Part shown: positions 1 to 11,262 of the stretch, piece after piece
How the letters are laid out: every line of letters starts with the position of its first letter
Position numbering within the stretch: position 1 is the stretch's first letter
Assembly (NCBI GenBank): GCA_025403435.1
Contig: JAJQZP010000409.1
Location: forward strand, 62,001 to 126,000
Origin: Artocarpus heterophyllus
Lineage: Eukaryota; Streptophyta; Magnoliopsida; Rosales; Moraceae
Reading direction: 5' to 3'
Length of the DNA stretch: 64,000 nucleotides
The notes under the pieces: generated by a model
Database searches by the model: none
What the model saw: the letters and a program-made list of their open reading frames with translations, nothing else
What the model was told of the DNA's origin: nothing
Made by a program: the position numbers and the translations under genes

Positions 1-3000
1 AACCTAACCTATGACATGAAGAAATTGGTTTTTATATGCCTTATTAATGTATGCTCTATAATTGCAATGCTACGCACATTGTCTTTAATACCAAGTCATT
101 GCATAAAGTAGATTCACTAAGATTACAAAGTTGATAATCTAAGCCCCAAAGTTAAGAAAGAAATAATAAGATAATAAAATATCGTACCAACCTCCATTCA
201 GGTGAGACATATAAGTCTCATGGCCTAAGGGGAGAATCAAGTTAAGATATGATCTCGATGTTTGACAGTCATGCGCACTTGGTACGATCACTTGGACCCA
301 AAATAAAGGACAAGTTGTAAATGATAATAAGATGTGCATAAGTTAGCATAAATAGAACCATGCATTGCATTACTGTCGTAGTCTTATAAAATGTTTTGTG
401 TGATGTGTTTGGACTTGTTGAGTGAAAGTACATCTAGATCCTTCATGCTGTAGGAAATCCTGTCACGAAGCCAGTACAAAAATTTGATGAGCTGGGTGCA
501 ACGTTGGGACAAATGCAATGATTGGGCTATAGATACGCCTGCAAGTTTTAATTCCACTATTTGAACTGTTTATTTTATAATATGTTAGGGTCTAGTAGTA
601 AGTTGGTACCGCTTTTACATAAATGTTTAAGTAAATAGCTTGAAATTATAAGTAAGCAAATGTTTTATAAAATTTTATAGGAAAGACTAAGTAATATAAT
701 TAAGTATTCTGGTTATATTTAAAATATATATATATATATTCTGTATTTTCATGAGCAAGATTAAGTTTAAGTTTAAGAAAAAAGCATTAAGTACCGGCTT
801 AAAAAGTCAGATCATTATAGGCTGATGGTATCTCAAAGGAAAAGGCGAGAGAGGCATCTTAGAGATCCAAGGGTGTACTTTTCAAAAGTCAACATGTTTG
901 AAGGGTTAGATATCATAGTGCACCATAGAAATGTCCCAAATAAAGTCTCAAAAGGACCCTAAAAGCAGTTATGGCCCGAAAGGCATAGACCTATTGAAGA
1001 CTCTCACATAGCAGTGAGGCTTAAATGGCACAGACCTTAGAGAAGGCTCCTAAGTCCAAAGGACACAGACTTGAAAAGAAAACCAGAGAGAGAAAATGAT
1101 GGAAAAAAGGCTAGACTTTGATTGATAAAGAAATTAGAACGATCATAGCATGTCAAAATGAATGGAGAAGCTGTGTCAAGGTCAAACTTGTAGCCAGAGT
1201 TGCTCCCTGGAGCAAATTCATCAGGTGGCTTTCTAAAGCATGGCTTTTGTCTTGCTGAAAATGACATAATTTGATGATAAAAATTCACTATTTAAGCTAT
1301 CCAAGCCCCCTCTTCAAGTTTCTAGACGTGGATTAGAGTTTGTCAGATTGACCAGTGTTGAACTTGTTATCTTCGGGGTGCTGAGGGGCGTCAGTCCATT
1401 CTGAGGAATTTTGTCTTGTAGTTGGAGTCTAACGTGTCCTGAGCTCTCCCCTAGAGTGTAACTCCAGGGGCTTTCGGACTATGTGTGTCGGAGGTGCTCC
1501 AGGAGTAATCATGAGCTTGAAGTCTGACCTTATTTTGCGGCTTTTTAGTATTTTTAAGGAACTTGGTATTTTAGCCAATTTATGGTCTTATCAGATTGGG
1601 CTTTCTCATGTGTGATTTTAAAGGGTGTAAAAGGGACTAATGAGTTGATTCCTTATCACTTGATCATTAAAACCCAATTAATTCAATCCCCCAAGTGGAA
1701 TTATAATTAGATTGGGCTAAAATGAACAAGTTCTTTTGCTTACTTATGACCTACCAAACCACAACTCACGTGAGTTGTATCGAGCCTGTTCATGTCGAAT
1801 GATGGGATCTTAGGTTTGGGTTTCACAAGTGTGTAGTACAAAAATAGCTATTAACAACACACTACTCAGAATTTTGGGATTAATAATGTGAACAACACCC
1901 TTTCTTAGTATCCCTACCCAAAAATTTCTAATGCTGATCATGATACACATCTATAATTCCTCTCCTCATTTTACCAAAGCAATTTACCAAAAAACAAAAA
2001 AAAAAAAAAAGAAAAGGAAAGAAAAAAAAAAAGAACTATGTTAGAAAAGGAAAAAAAAAAAAAAAGAACTATGTTTAAGCAAAGAAGAAACAAGATGGAG
2101 AGTGATTCGCGAGGATCTTTTATTTTGTAAGTTGGATTCCTAGACTTTATAGGGAACAATATGAAAGTTGTTGACTCTAAGGTTATACATAAACTTCCAC
2201 GCATGTAACGTTGGCCTCGGCTTTTTGGGATTCCCTGCGTGTAAAATGTGGCATGCAATTGATGCGCACATTTACCCCGCTTTTCTTAGCCATTCTCAAT
2301 TATTGTTCTAAAGTGTCTTTTCCTAAGCCACCAACAAAAGTAGGGTATATCTTATCCTAGTCGATACACGTAGATATATAGGCCAATTTCTGGATCCACC
2401 TGAAGAACTATTTTTACATTCCAATGTGTAAAAATAGGAGGTGTGATGTGAAATTTATTTTCTGTAACAGTAAATTTAGAAATGTATAAGAACAAAAATA
2501 TAGTTATTTTAGATCAGTGTAACAAATTTTCAATGTTGTTGTGCAAAATAAATATAAAGTTATACCTCTTGTTTTTACATTTGGTGGTGTAGGATGATTA
2601 TTCATGAAGATCCGAGGACTAGGTATATTTTGCTGGAGAAGAATACAGTAATACTTGTATGTGACAACTGACAAGTCATTTATAGCTAGCTAGCTTTAAA
2701 GGATTCTTAGATGTAGGTGACAATCTATATTAATCTGCCTATTTTTTCAAAGAACACTTGTCACAGATCTATTTGGTACACATCCGGGAGTCATATTGTT
2801 AATTTTTAATTAGGGGTAGATTGTCATCGTTTAATTAATAACCATCATGAATAAGCAAGCACGATATGTACGACTTTTCTGTGCACTACTCACATACTTT
2901 ATTGCCTCATTAGATCTAATCTTACTACAAACATGAGGTCTTATGTCTATTGTTAGGCGGTGTGGATCACCCTAATTCATGCACCCCATGCAGAGAACTA

Positions 3001-3576
3001 CGAGGATTGACCTCTATTTTTGAAAAAATGATTACCTTTTCTTTTGCAAACTCTTACAAATAGGACATGCTAAAACTTATTTGTGTAATTTAAAAAAAAA
3101 ATAAAGAGGCTAAAAAAAACTTAGAGAAAGAGTGTTGCACAATTTTCTCTATTAAGCTTCTTTTTCATCAAATAGTGAATTTTTGTAGTGACTGAAAATA
3201 GCTGAAGCACTCACGTTGAGGGTAAACCATTATAAACTTTATATATGTTATTGTTTATTTTTCATTTTGTATGTTTTTCTCTTACTAGAATAAGGGGGTC
3301 TAATGCACGACACTTATAACTCTGTTTTTCTTTTCCCTTCTAATAACCATGTTTTAAAAGTACTCAATCAAACTCTAACAATTTTAATGATCTTCTCCTT
3401 GATCCATAGTAGCATCCATTGGTTTGTGTTTATAGTTGTTACACGTGGTGAAATTTCGATAATATGATCTACATTAATAACCTTAGGGTATGTTTCATAC
3501 GCACTATTAACACTACATATATTATTTTAAAATAATACATTATTTTGCAACACTTACATTTATCCTCTGTTTGGAA
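1..3576. other. Intergenic DNA, no gene recognised
   Basis: AT-rich DNA with only short chance reading frames on either strand. It holds an (AT)n run near 728-741 and a purine-rich duplicated tract at 2011-2077. The stretch around 1350-1530 is somewhat richer in G+C, but no coding frame or repeat end is clear there. I see no conserved protein motif, RNA gene or mobile-element terminus. Confidence 0.6.
2011..2077. repeat. Tandem duplication in an A/G-rich tract
   Basis: Two near-identical units of about 33 bp follow each other. Each is GAAAAGG, then a long A run, then AAGAACTATGTT. They begin at 2011 and 2044. This looks like slippage in a purine tract and has no evident function. Confidence 0.7.
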
Positions 3577-3722
3577 CACATGCTTCAACTTATCAGTTTT
3601 AACTGTGAATAATGTAAAACTCTCAACAGCTATGGTAAAAAGTAAAAAACAACTATAATATAAAGCTCTCACATGCTACAATTCTCAATCTTAAAACATA
3701 TATTTCAATTGATTTTTCAAAC
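3577..3722. repeat. MITE-like repeat, family M1 copy 1
   Basis: A roughly 145-bp AT-rich segment begins TGTTTGGAAC and ends with TTTTTCAAAC, so its ends are imperfect inverted repeats. Inside are the family's hallmark words, AAAGCTCTCACATGCTA and GTAAAACTCTC. Related words occur in the copies at 15140, 15703 and 26641. The length, ends and repetition suggest a non-autonomous DNA transposon, possibly hAT-like. No target duplication was fixed. Confidence 0.45.
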
Positions 3723-4594
3723 TACCTATTAATTTAATACAACACTCAAACTTAAAATAAAATAAAAATACTTTGATATCAACTACTAAAAATAATCTAT
3801 GAATTGGACTTAAAAGACTATATTAATAAACATGTTTAATAATTTTTTTAAGCCTGTGCTGGGGTCCGAGACCCAGACAAGAGTCGTGTCTAGTGGGAGG
3901 ATGGGATGAGGAATAATGCAAATATTGTTTCGATTTTATTTTAAAAAAATCTATTAATTAGAATTTTTGGCGTATAATTCAACCCAGAATTATTAGTGTG
4001 ACAGTACAACAACCTCATTCTGGAATTTGCTTAGTGATTATTTATTTACTTATTTTTTGAAAAAGTGCTTTATATTGCACTATTGTTGTCGTTTAGTGCG
4101 AATATGTTTCGGAATATACTACTGTACAAAATAGCAAAATCTATTTTGCTTTGCATCTCTTTTAGACATGCATTTGGATATTTTATGAAGAGTTTAAATA
4201 CCTACTCGTATGGTTTCATTTTTTATATTTAAATCTGTATCATAGAAAGTTCAAAACAAATTATCATAGGCTATAAATTTCATATATATGTATTTCTTAT
4301 TTTAATTTAAATTTTATCGGATTTAACATTCAAACATGCACTATGTCACTAAGTATCTACATAGAAAGCACCTAATTCTACGTGAGTTACAGATTGGATT
4401 TACAACTTCACATCGTTTTGGTTTTGGTTTTGGTTTTCTATTTTGTTTTTCTTTGCCATACTTTGTTTAGTAAGTGCAAGTAAAACAAAAGGGATCGACA
4501 AATAAAAAAAAATTAAAAAAAATAGTATAGAAAAAAGTTACGAGATTTTCAATATGTCTTACATTATTAATATATTCAAATTTTTAATTAAATC
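3723..4594. other. AT-rich intergenic stretch, nothing recognised
   Basis: No coding frame, RNA gene or mobile-element terminus is evident. It includes a poly-T/poly-A-rich part and a short run of GGTTTT units near 4421-4436. Confidence 0.5.
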
Positions 4595-4765
4595 AAGGGT
4601 GTTAAAAAAACTGATAAACCAAAACTAAATCAAACTATTATTACTGGGTGGTTTTTGTCAGTTAAAAATATTAGTTACTTTTTGTCGGTTTTGGCCAGTA
4701 TTATTTTTGTCGGTTTGAATATTGGTTTGGTATTCTTAACCCCCATAAAAACTGACCAATAATCT
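4595..4765. repeat. Inverted-repeat (MITE-like) candidate
   Basis: The segment starts GGGTGTTAAAAAAACTGAT and ends with TTGGTATTCTTAACCCCC. The two ends are imperfect inverted repeats made of ACCAAA/TTTGGT-type words. Copia-A is inserted 140 bp to the right. Similar AACCAAATCAA words occur just beyond the far side of Copia-A (near 11190-11245), so one older repeat may have been split by the retrotransposon. This is inferred from word similarity only. Confidence 0.3.
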
Positions 4766-4906
4766 AAAAATAAAAAATCATATATGAAAATTTTATATTT
4801 TTTTATTTTTTTAAATGACCTCTATTGGTTATTATTATATATTTTGAAATAGTAAAGTGACCCTCCAACACTAAATATTTTTTAATATTATTTTTATGGA
4901 TGAAAA

Positions 4907-5371
4907 TGTTAGAATAAAATTGTGATGAAAACCATCATCACCCAGGATCGTTCATGTCAAATCATCAAGAATATTAATAAGATGCGGAAGCTAACTTGAA
5001 TCCACAGATTGAATGTGATTCTTGAGTCTTTTGGTTGAGGATCTTCCAAGTCTAGTACGTAAATCCTTCCTATCAAAATGCTCTATAATCTCTTTGTAGA
5101 TGGGTAACAGAAAAATAATGTACGTACTGACTTCTAGACCACAACCCCTTTATATAATTGCTAAACCCTAGCAATTATCCTTAATTACCAATTAGCCCAT
5201 CATAAAATTAGTAATTATATTTTTTAGTCTCTACACATAGGAGGCTCACACTTAATGATGCATTAAAAGCCCAAAAACCAAATTGATCACTTTTAATTGG
5301 GCAACCTTATTGATAGCCTTTAATTCACATTTATTTAATATATTGGCCCATAATTGGATTTTGATCCAACA
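4907..5371 (-). repeat. Copia-A 3' LTR
   Basis: 465-bp terminal repeat matching 10611-11076, bounded by TG...CA. It is the 3' LTR because all coding frames run on the minus strand. The half nearest the PPT (about the last 140 bp on the plus strand) is identical in both LTRs. The visible differences cluster in the other half. Confidence 0.93.
5148..5156 (-). promoter_or_regulatory. TATA box of Copia-A 3' LTR
   Basis: Minus strand reads TATATAAAG, a good plant TATA box, and the same site occurs in the 5' LTR at 10852-10860. It marks the likely U3/R region. Confidence 0.55.
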
Positions 5372-5382
5372 ATCTCCCACTT
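5372..5382 (-). other. Copia-A polypurine tract
   Basis: Minus strand reads AAGTGGGAGAT immediately before the 3' LTR. This is the expected place for the plus-strand DNA primer. The same tract occurs in Copia-B at 46057-46067. Confidence 0.85.
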
Positions 5383-5800
5383 GGGCTATATATGAAACTT
5401 TATAAATGTGAATTATACCTTATGAGCTCATGAATTTTGCTATCTAAACCTTATGCACCTCAACAATCTTGTCCATTAACCATATCAATATAGGACCAAA
5501 GCGACCTTCGTTACATATGTCGTAACTAGACCCATCAATGATCACATATACCAATACAACTAATGACAAGATCAAGCATGGATGTGTAGCATGGAAATTT
5601 CATGCAATGTGATCTTAACATGCCTATTTCCAACTGGTCTACCTGAAAACTTTAGTGGGATCAAATCATACCAAAATTAGAGTATGAATAAACTGAAAAC
5701 TTTATTTCTGCAGAAAATAACTTCAAAATATCCATAAACTGAAATAACTGAAAAATGTCTATATCATAAGAGCATTTAAAATTACAAACTCCCACTAAAA

Positions 5801-8308
5801 CTAAATATCCTTAAATGATATGACACCCATACAAGCAGTGTGCTCATGAAACATTTTGGGTGGCAATCCTTTAGTAAGCGGATCCGCAATCATGGAGTTT
5901 GTGCCGATGTGCTCTATAGACAACTGTCCACTCTGAACTCTTTCTTTCACAACTAGGAACTTGATCTTTATATGCTTTGACTTCGTCGAGCTCCTGTTGT
6001 TGTTGGAATACAAAACTGCTGACTTATTGTCACAAAATATCTTGAGTGGTCTTTGAATACTGTCCACTATACGCAGCCCCGTGACAAAATTTTGCAGCCA
6101 TATTCCATGATTGGACGCCTCATAACACGCTATAAACTCTGCCGCCATTGTAGAAGATGCTATAAGAGACTGTTTAGCACTCTTCCAAGAGACAGCACCT
6201 CCAGCCAGAAGGTAGACATAGCCCGATGTAGATTTCATACTATCTTGGCATCCAGCAAAATCGGAGTCAGTATACCCAATGATCTCAAGCTGTTCTGACC
6301 TCCGATACGTGAGCATGTAATCCTTTGTTCTCTGAAAATACCTCAAGACTCGTTTGGCTGCTACCCAGTGATCCTTTCCAGGATTGCTTAAGTACCTGCC
6401 CAACATCCCTGTAACGTACGCAATATCTAGACGCGTACAAACCTGAGCATACATTAGACTCCCTACTACTGACGCATAAGGAATCTTCTGCATTTCCTTA
6501 ACCTCAAAATCATTCTTAGGGTACTGATTGAGACTAAACTTGTCTCCCTTAGCCATAGGGGTATTACCTGGTTTATAATCCTGCATGCCATATCTCTTAA
6601 GAATCTTTTCGATGTAGCCCTTTTGTGATAATCCTAAAGTACCCCGAGAGCGATCCCGGTATATCTGTATACCCAACACAAAAGATGCGTCACCAAGATC
6701 CTTCATCTCAAATTTCTTTGATAGAAATCTCTTGGTTTCATGCAACAAGCCTATATCGTTGCTGGCAAGCAAAATGTCATCGACATATAAAACCAGGAAA
6801 ATATACTTACTCCCACTGAACTTGTGGTATATACAATCATCGACCAAATTCATCTCAAAACCGAACGAGATGATAACCTGATGAAATTTGTAATACCATT
6901 GACGAGAAGCTTGCTTGAGCCCATAGATAGATTTCTTTAATTTGCAAACCATCTTCTTTGCATCTCTTGACACAAAGCTTTCCGGTTGCACCATATAGAT
7001 TGTTTCATCAATGTCACCATTGAGGAACGCAGTCTTAACATCCATATGATAAAGCTCAAGATTAAAATGTGCCACTAATGCCATTATAATCCTAAAAGAG
7101 TCTTTTGAAGAAACTGGAGAGAAAGTCTCTTTATAATCAATGCCTTCTTTCTGTGTAAAGCCTTTAGTGACAAGACGAGCCTTATACCTCTCCACATTGC
7201 CTTTCGAATCTCTTTTGGTCTTAAATATCCATTTACAACCAATGGGTTTCGCACCTTCAGGCAATGGGACAAGATCCCAAACGTCATTGTCTTTCATAGA
7301 CTTTATCTCTTCATTCATGGCATCAATCCACTCTTGAGATCTAGAACTTTCCATGGCTTGACGGAAGTTGATTGGATCATCTTCCACCATACCAATGTCA
7401 TACTCATGTTCTTGGAGAAATACAATGTAATCATCTGGCACCGCACTTCTCCTTTCTCTAGTGGATCTCCTTAATGGCATAGGTTCTTGAGGTGGTTGAG
7501 TTTGTTCTTCTGGAACAATTTCTAGAATGAGAGGTTCTCTGACATTGTCTTGATTTGGGTCTGCTTCTTGAACGATGTCAGGAGTAGAAACCTGATCAAT
7601 GTCAATAACAGCTGTGGGAATATCAACATATTCCTCTTCAAAGACAAAGTCCCTAACCATATCTCCCTCCACAAACTCGACATCCTCTAAGAACCTGGCA
7701 TTTTCCATCTCAAATATCGATTTGGTCATGGAATCATAAAACTTGTACCCCCTGGATCTTTCAGAGTATTCAATAAAATAACAACTAACCGTCCTTGAGT
7801 CCAGTTTCTTTTCATTAGGCCTATAAGGCCTTGCCTCAGCTGGACATCCCCAAACATGCAAATGCTTTAGACTAGGCTTCTTGCCCGTCCAAAGTTCGTA
7901 AGGGGTTTTGGCAGTTGCTTTAGTTGAAACCCTGTTAAGGATATACGCTATAGTCTTAAGTGCTTCTCCCCAGAGTGATTCTGGTAAGGTAGAATGAGAA
8001 ATCACACTCCTCACTATGTCCTTAAGCGTTCTGTTTCGTCTTTCAGCAACACCATTCATAGTGGGCGAACCCGGCATAGTGTACTGTGGGACGATACCGC
8101 TTTCCTCTAGGAACTTAGCAAACAGTCCCGGATGTTGTTCACCTGAACCGTTATATCTACCATAGTATTCACCACCATGGTCAGATATGATGCTTTTAAT
8201 CCTTTTGTTGAGTTGATTTTCAACTTTAGCCTTATAATTTTTGAACACATCCAATGACTGTGACTTTTCATGAATGAGTTTATATGTAGCCATATCTGGA
8301 AAAATCAT
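5801..8308 (-). CDS. Copia-A integrase (C-terminal part), reverse transcriptase and RNase H
   Basis: An open frame of 835 codons forms the pol half of a Copia polyprotein. It begins inside the integrase core: the DHGGEY motif (second catalytic Asp) lies near residue 44 and VAERRNR (catalytic Glu) near residue 87. The RVT_2 reverse transcriptase follows from about residue 335, with [16 protein letters not shown] and the active-site YVDD near residue 505. Ty1-type RNase H follows, with [16 protein letters not shown] and FCDNKSA, and then STKSKHI. The catalytic motifs look intact. The first codons are a frameshifted read of the integrase in the upstream frame, so the apparent start is not a true start. 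The product would have been cut from a Gag-Pol precursor and acted in cytoplasmic virus-like particles. Confidence 0.93.
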   Translation of the reverse strand: MIFPDMATYKLIHEKSQSLDVFKNYKAKVENQLNKRIKSIISDHGGEYYGRYNGSGEQHPGLFAKFLEESGIVPQYTMPGSPTMNGVAERRNRTLKDIVRSVISHSTLPESLWGEALKTIAYILNRVSTKATAKTPYELWTGKKPSLKHLHVWGCPAEARPYRPNEKKLDSRTVSCYFIEYSERSRGYKFYDSMTKSIFEMENARFLEDVEFVEGDMVRDFVFEEEYVDIPTAVIDIDQVSTPDIVQEADPNQDNVREPLILEIVPEEQTQPPQEPMPLRRSTRERRSAVPDDYIVFLQEHEYDIGMVEDDPINFRQAMESSRSQEWIDAMNEEIKSMKDNDVWDLVPLPEGAKPIGCKWIFKTKRDSKGNVERYKARLVTKGFTQKEGIDYKETFSPVSSKDSFRIIMALVAHFNLELYHMDVKTAFLNGDIDETIYMVQPESFVSRDAKKMVCKLKKSIYGLKQASRQWYYKFHQVIISFGFEMNLVDDCIYHKFSGSKYIFLVLYVDDILLASNDIGLLHETKRFLSKKFEMKDLGDASFVLGIQIYRDRSRGTLGLSQKGYIEKILKRYGMQDYKPGNTPMAKGDKFSLNQYPKNDFEVKEMQKIPYASVVGSLMYAQVCTRLDIAYVTGMLGRYLSNPGKDHWVAAKRVLRYFQRTKDYMLTYRRSEQLEIIGYTDSDFAGCQDSMKSTSGYVYLLAGGAVSWKSAKQSLIASSTMAAEFIACYEASNHGIWLQNFVTGLRIVDSIQRPLKIFCDNKSAVLYSNNNRSSTKSKHIKIKFLVVKERVQSGQLSIEHIGTNSMIADPLTKGLPPKMFHEHTACMGVISFKDI

Positions 8309-8756
8309 CTATGAACGTTATAAAATATTGTTGACCATTCCAAGAAGCCGTAGGGAATGGCCCACAAATGTCTGTATGTATAAGTTCTAAGACGTCCAAA
8401 GTCCTGTTGGCCTCAAATCTCCTTTTATTGGTTTGTTTCCCCTTAATACAGTTAACACAAATATCAAAATCTGTAAAGTCTAAGGGGTCGAGAATTTCGT
8501 CTAACACAAGTCTCTCTATTCTCCTTCTGGAGATATGACCCAATCTCTTGTGCCATAACGCAGCTGAATTCTCATTGGTTAATTTTCTCTTTATACCTCG
8601 TGTACTTAATTGCAAGGATTCATTAAATGAAGCAATTGTATCAAGCAAATAAAGATTATCGTAACCTGATAAAGAACCGGAACCAACTAATTTTGAATCA
8701 TGAAACAAACTAAATTTTCCATTTCCAAATGAACAAGAATAACCAGATTTGTCCAA
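8280..8756 (-). CDS. Copia-A GAG-pre-integrase and integrase N-terminal fragment
   Basis: A 158-codon open piece of the same polyprotein, in the frame of gag. It holds the GAG-pre-integrase zinc region ([13 protein letters not shown], then CVNCIKGKQ) and the start of the integrase core, HTDICGPF with the first catalytic Asp and [10 protein letters not shown]. The frame then hits TAA. The rest of integrase continues one frame over at 8308, so a frameshift separates them. Upstream, between this piece and gag (8757-8882), the frame is readable but carries two TAA stops, one straight after the gag/protease fragment and one just before DKSGYS. Confidence 0.9.
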   Translation of the reverse strand: MDKSGYSCSFGNGKFSLFHDSKLVGSGSLSGYDNLYLLDTIASFNESLQLSTRGIKRKLTNENSAALWHKRLGHISRRRIERLVLDEILDPLDFTDFDICVNCIKGKQTNKRRFEANRTLDVLELIHTDICGPFPTASWNGQQYFITFIDDFSRYGYI

Positions 8757-8882
8757 AACTTAAATAGAAATCAAATTCTGTCTAAAAGGCAGTACAATAA
8801 ATATTTCATCAAGATCCAAATAAAATCCAGTCTTTAACAATAATCTAAATTTTCCTATTGCTTCAACTTCAACATCGCCCAC

Positions 8883-9823
8883 TTAGATGTATCTTTTACC
8901 ATCAGTTGGCTTTCGGCATCTCAGGCATCCCTGCATAGACATACTAATATGAGTAGTTGCACCAGAATCTATCCACCAAGTGTGTTCAGGTACCGAAGTT
9001 AAATTAACCTCAGAACAAACCAAATTAAGAAGCACACCTTTTCTAGCACGCCAAGCGTGATAATTGGTGCAATGCTTCTTTTTATTTCCTGCAGCTCCAC
9101 AGAAGAAACAACCCGTACCTTCCGGATCAACCGGTCTCTTTTGTTGCTTCTTTTGAGGTGCTGTAACTGCAGCTTCCTTATCCTTCTTCCTTTTCTTCCC
9201 TTTGTCCTTGGAAGTATTAGCCAAGTGAGCACTTTCTGTCTTTTCTTGCTTCAACCTTTCCTCTTCTTGCACACAATGTGAGATGAGCTCATTAAGAGAC
9301 CAAGTCTCCTTTTGGCAGTTGTAGCTTACCTTAAACTGACTGAAGTGTGCAGGAAGAGATATAAGAACTAAATGCACTAGCAAGTCCTTAGAAAGGTCAA
9401 GCTTAAGTGCTCTTAATTTTGAAGCAAGATGAGACATCTCTATGATGTACTCCCTAATGTTCCCCTTACTTTTGTATCTCATTGAGATGAGGTTTGCCAA
9501 AAGTGCACTTGTTTCAGCCTTTTCATTTTTGGCAAATCTCTTCTCAATGTCCTCAAGGAACTCTTTGGCTGTCTTTATCGTTTCTGATATAATGCCCCTG
9601 AATGCTTCTAGAATGGCCTTCTTCATGATCATCATACACATGCGATTTGACTTCTCCCACCTTTCCATGTCCTTCTTTTGATCAGAGGAACTTTTATCTG
9701 TAATAGGTGCGGGAGAAGGAACCCTTAACGCAAGGTCGAGATCCATGACTCCGAGAACTATTAGGAGGTTCTATTGCCATGATTTGAAGTTGCTACCATT
9801 CAGTATAGGAATTGAATTGATGT
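8883..9823 (-). pseudogene. Copia-A gag and protease, broken
   Basis: The open piece 8883-9746 (287 codons) carries a UBN2-type gag domain, a lysine-rich stretch, a zinc knuckle and the protease active site WWIDSGATTHIS. The real gag start lies upstream. The frame between about 9823 and 9747 encodes the usual N-terminal words NGSNF and SW, then stops at TAG, so the ATG at 9746 is internal. The knuckle reads CFFCGAAGNKKKHC. In the usual CX2CX4HX4C spacing the His position is Asn, which would weaken zinc and RNA binding. The protein would have formed the capsid and bound genomic RNA. Confidence 0.88.
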
Positions 9824-10596
9824 TGGCAGTAATATTAAAGGCAGAACTAGTAGCTAAAACAGAGAACAAAATAAACAAAACCAAAACAAGCTCACTTAAG
9901 AATCCATAATTAACAATAATAAATCCAAATAAAGGTAAACCCATCTCAAGATATCGAGCACTCCATTAATATTTAGTCTTTGGACAGAAATATTAACTTG
10001 TAAGTGATATCTTGGTGTAGTAATCAAACACTGACAATAAGAACATGTGAAACAATAAATCTTCCTTTGGGCTGATTTATTACTTACATGTAAAACCGAA
10101 TAATCATCACGTGTTTATCACCACAGGTGTACATGCAATTCTGTCAAATATTGCCTTCCTTTGGGCCGGTCAATATTCACATAAGTTACATAAACACAAC
10201 CTTTTATATTTCAAAACAAATTAATTTCCACAAGAGAGGCCACTTTGGTGACATGTTGCTTCAATTAATTCATCTCAAAATATATATAAAATATCAATAT
10301 TTGAATTTAACATTGTACCAAAATTGACCAAAATTAAAAAATAAAAATTAAAAAAAAAATTTGGTCAAGGTCAACATTGACTGGGTTGGGGCTGGACCAG
10401 GTTGGGAGAACCCTACCCGAATCCTAAACCAGCCCCCTTTATTTGCCCTTTTTTTTTTTTGGGTCACCCAGGGGTTGAACCCCTAGGGACTGACCAGTCA
10501 CGGGCCCAGCCCGTGTAGAAAAATCCAGTCACCGGCCGGCCCGTGTATCCCTCTTCTTTTTTTTTTTTTCGGTAACCCAGGGGTTTGAATCCCTGG
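9824..10596 (-). other. Copia-A untranslated leader
   Basis: About 770 bp between the primer site and the gag region with no conserved coding. The end near the LTR is GC-rich and carries two hairpin-plus-oligo-A units (separate entry). The rest is AT-rich. Confidence 0.7.
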
Positions 10597-10601
10597 GTCA
10601 T
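10451..10601 (-). repeat. Two tRNA T-arm-like hairpins followed by oligo-A in the Copia-A leader
   Basis: On the minus strand two similar units occur. One reads CCCAGGGATTCAAACCCC then TGGG and ends in an A run. The other reads AGGGGTTCAACCCCTGGG and also ends in an A run. Each can fold as a short stem around a TTCAA loop, like a tRNA T-arm or B box. Between them lie two GGCCC/CCCGTG words. Each A-tail is at least 10 bases. Confidence 0.6.
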
Positions 10602-10609
10602 AATACCAC
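10597..10609 (-). other. Copia-A primer-binding site (degenerate)
   Basis: Just inside the 5' LTR the minus strand reads TGGTATTATGAC. The canonical site for initiator tRNA-Met is TGGTATCAGAGC, so the first six bases match and the rest has drifted. Confidence 0.65.
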
Positions 10610-10610
10610 T

Positions 10611-11076
10611 TGTTAGAATAAAATTTTGATGAAAACCATCATCACCTAGGATCGTTCATGTCAAATCATCAAGAATATTAATAAGATGCGGAAGCTAACT
10701 TGAATCCATAAATTGAATGTGATTCTTGAGTCTTTTGGTTGAGGATCTTCCAAGTCTAGTACGTAAATCCTCCCTATCGGAATGCTCTGTAATCTCTCTG
10801 TAGATGGGCAACAAAAAAATAATGTACATACTAACTTGGGGACCACAACCCCTTTATATAATTGCTAAACCCTAGCAATTATCCTTAATTACCAATGTAG
10901 CCCATCATAAAATTAGTAATTATATTTTTTAGTCTCTACACATAGGAGGCCCACACTTAATGATGCATTAAAAGCCCAAAAACCAAATTGATCACTTTTA
11001 ATTGGGCAACCTTATTGATAGCCTTTAATTCACATTTATTTAATATATTGGCCCATAATTGGATTTTGATCCAACA
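10611..11076 (-). repeat. Copia-A 5' LTR
   Basis: 466-bp partner of 4907-5371, with TG...CA ends and followed by the target duplication GAAAA at 11077-11081. It is the 5' LTR for the minus-strand element. Confidence 0.93.
10852..10860 (-). promoter_or_regulatory. TATA box of Copia-A 5' LTR
   Basis: Minus strand TATATAAAG, conserved in both LTRs, is the likely promoter core for the full-length RNA. Confidence 0.55.
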
Positions 11077-11262
11077 GAAAAATTTTAAAATATTTTAATG
11101 TTGTTATGTTGGAGATAAATACATATTTTAAAATCCTATGAAAAACATTGCTTGTTTGTTCAAATGTGATTTTTTTTAATTAAGCATAAACTAACCAAAT
11201 CAATATAAGTAGTTTAGTTTGACTTGATTTTTCTCCAAACTGTTCAAATTTTTTTGTTGGGA

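Larger units (their letters stand above)
4907..11076 (-). mobile_element. Copia-A: full-length Ty1/Copia LTR retrotransposon, coding region broken
   Basis: This 6.17-kb element has two LTRs of about 465 bp, both reading TGTTAG...CCAACA on the plus strand. It is flanked by the perfect 5-bp target duplication GAAAA (4902-4906 and 11077-11081). On the minus strand the order is 5'LTR, PBS, gag, protease, integrase, reverse transcriptase, RNase H, PPT, 3'LTR. Integrase before reverse transcriptase defines Copia. The LTRs differ at about 17 positions plus one indel by eye (roughly 3.7%), so the insertion is not recent. The polyprotein has in-frame stops in gag and near the protease-integrase join, and a frameshift in integrase. 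It is probably non-autonomous now. Confidence 0.95.

Noticed and set aside
1037..1288. 83-codon minus-strand frame
   Set aside because: Low-complexity hydrophobic and aromatic content with no supporting context.
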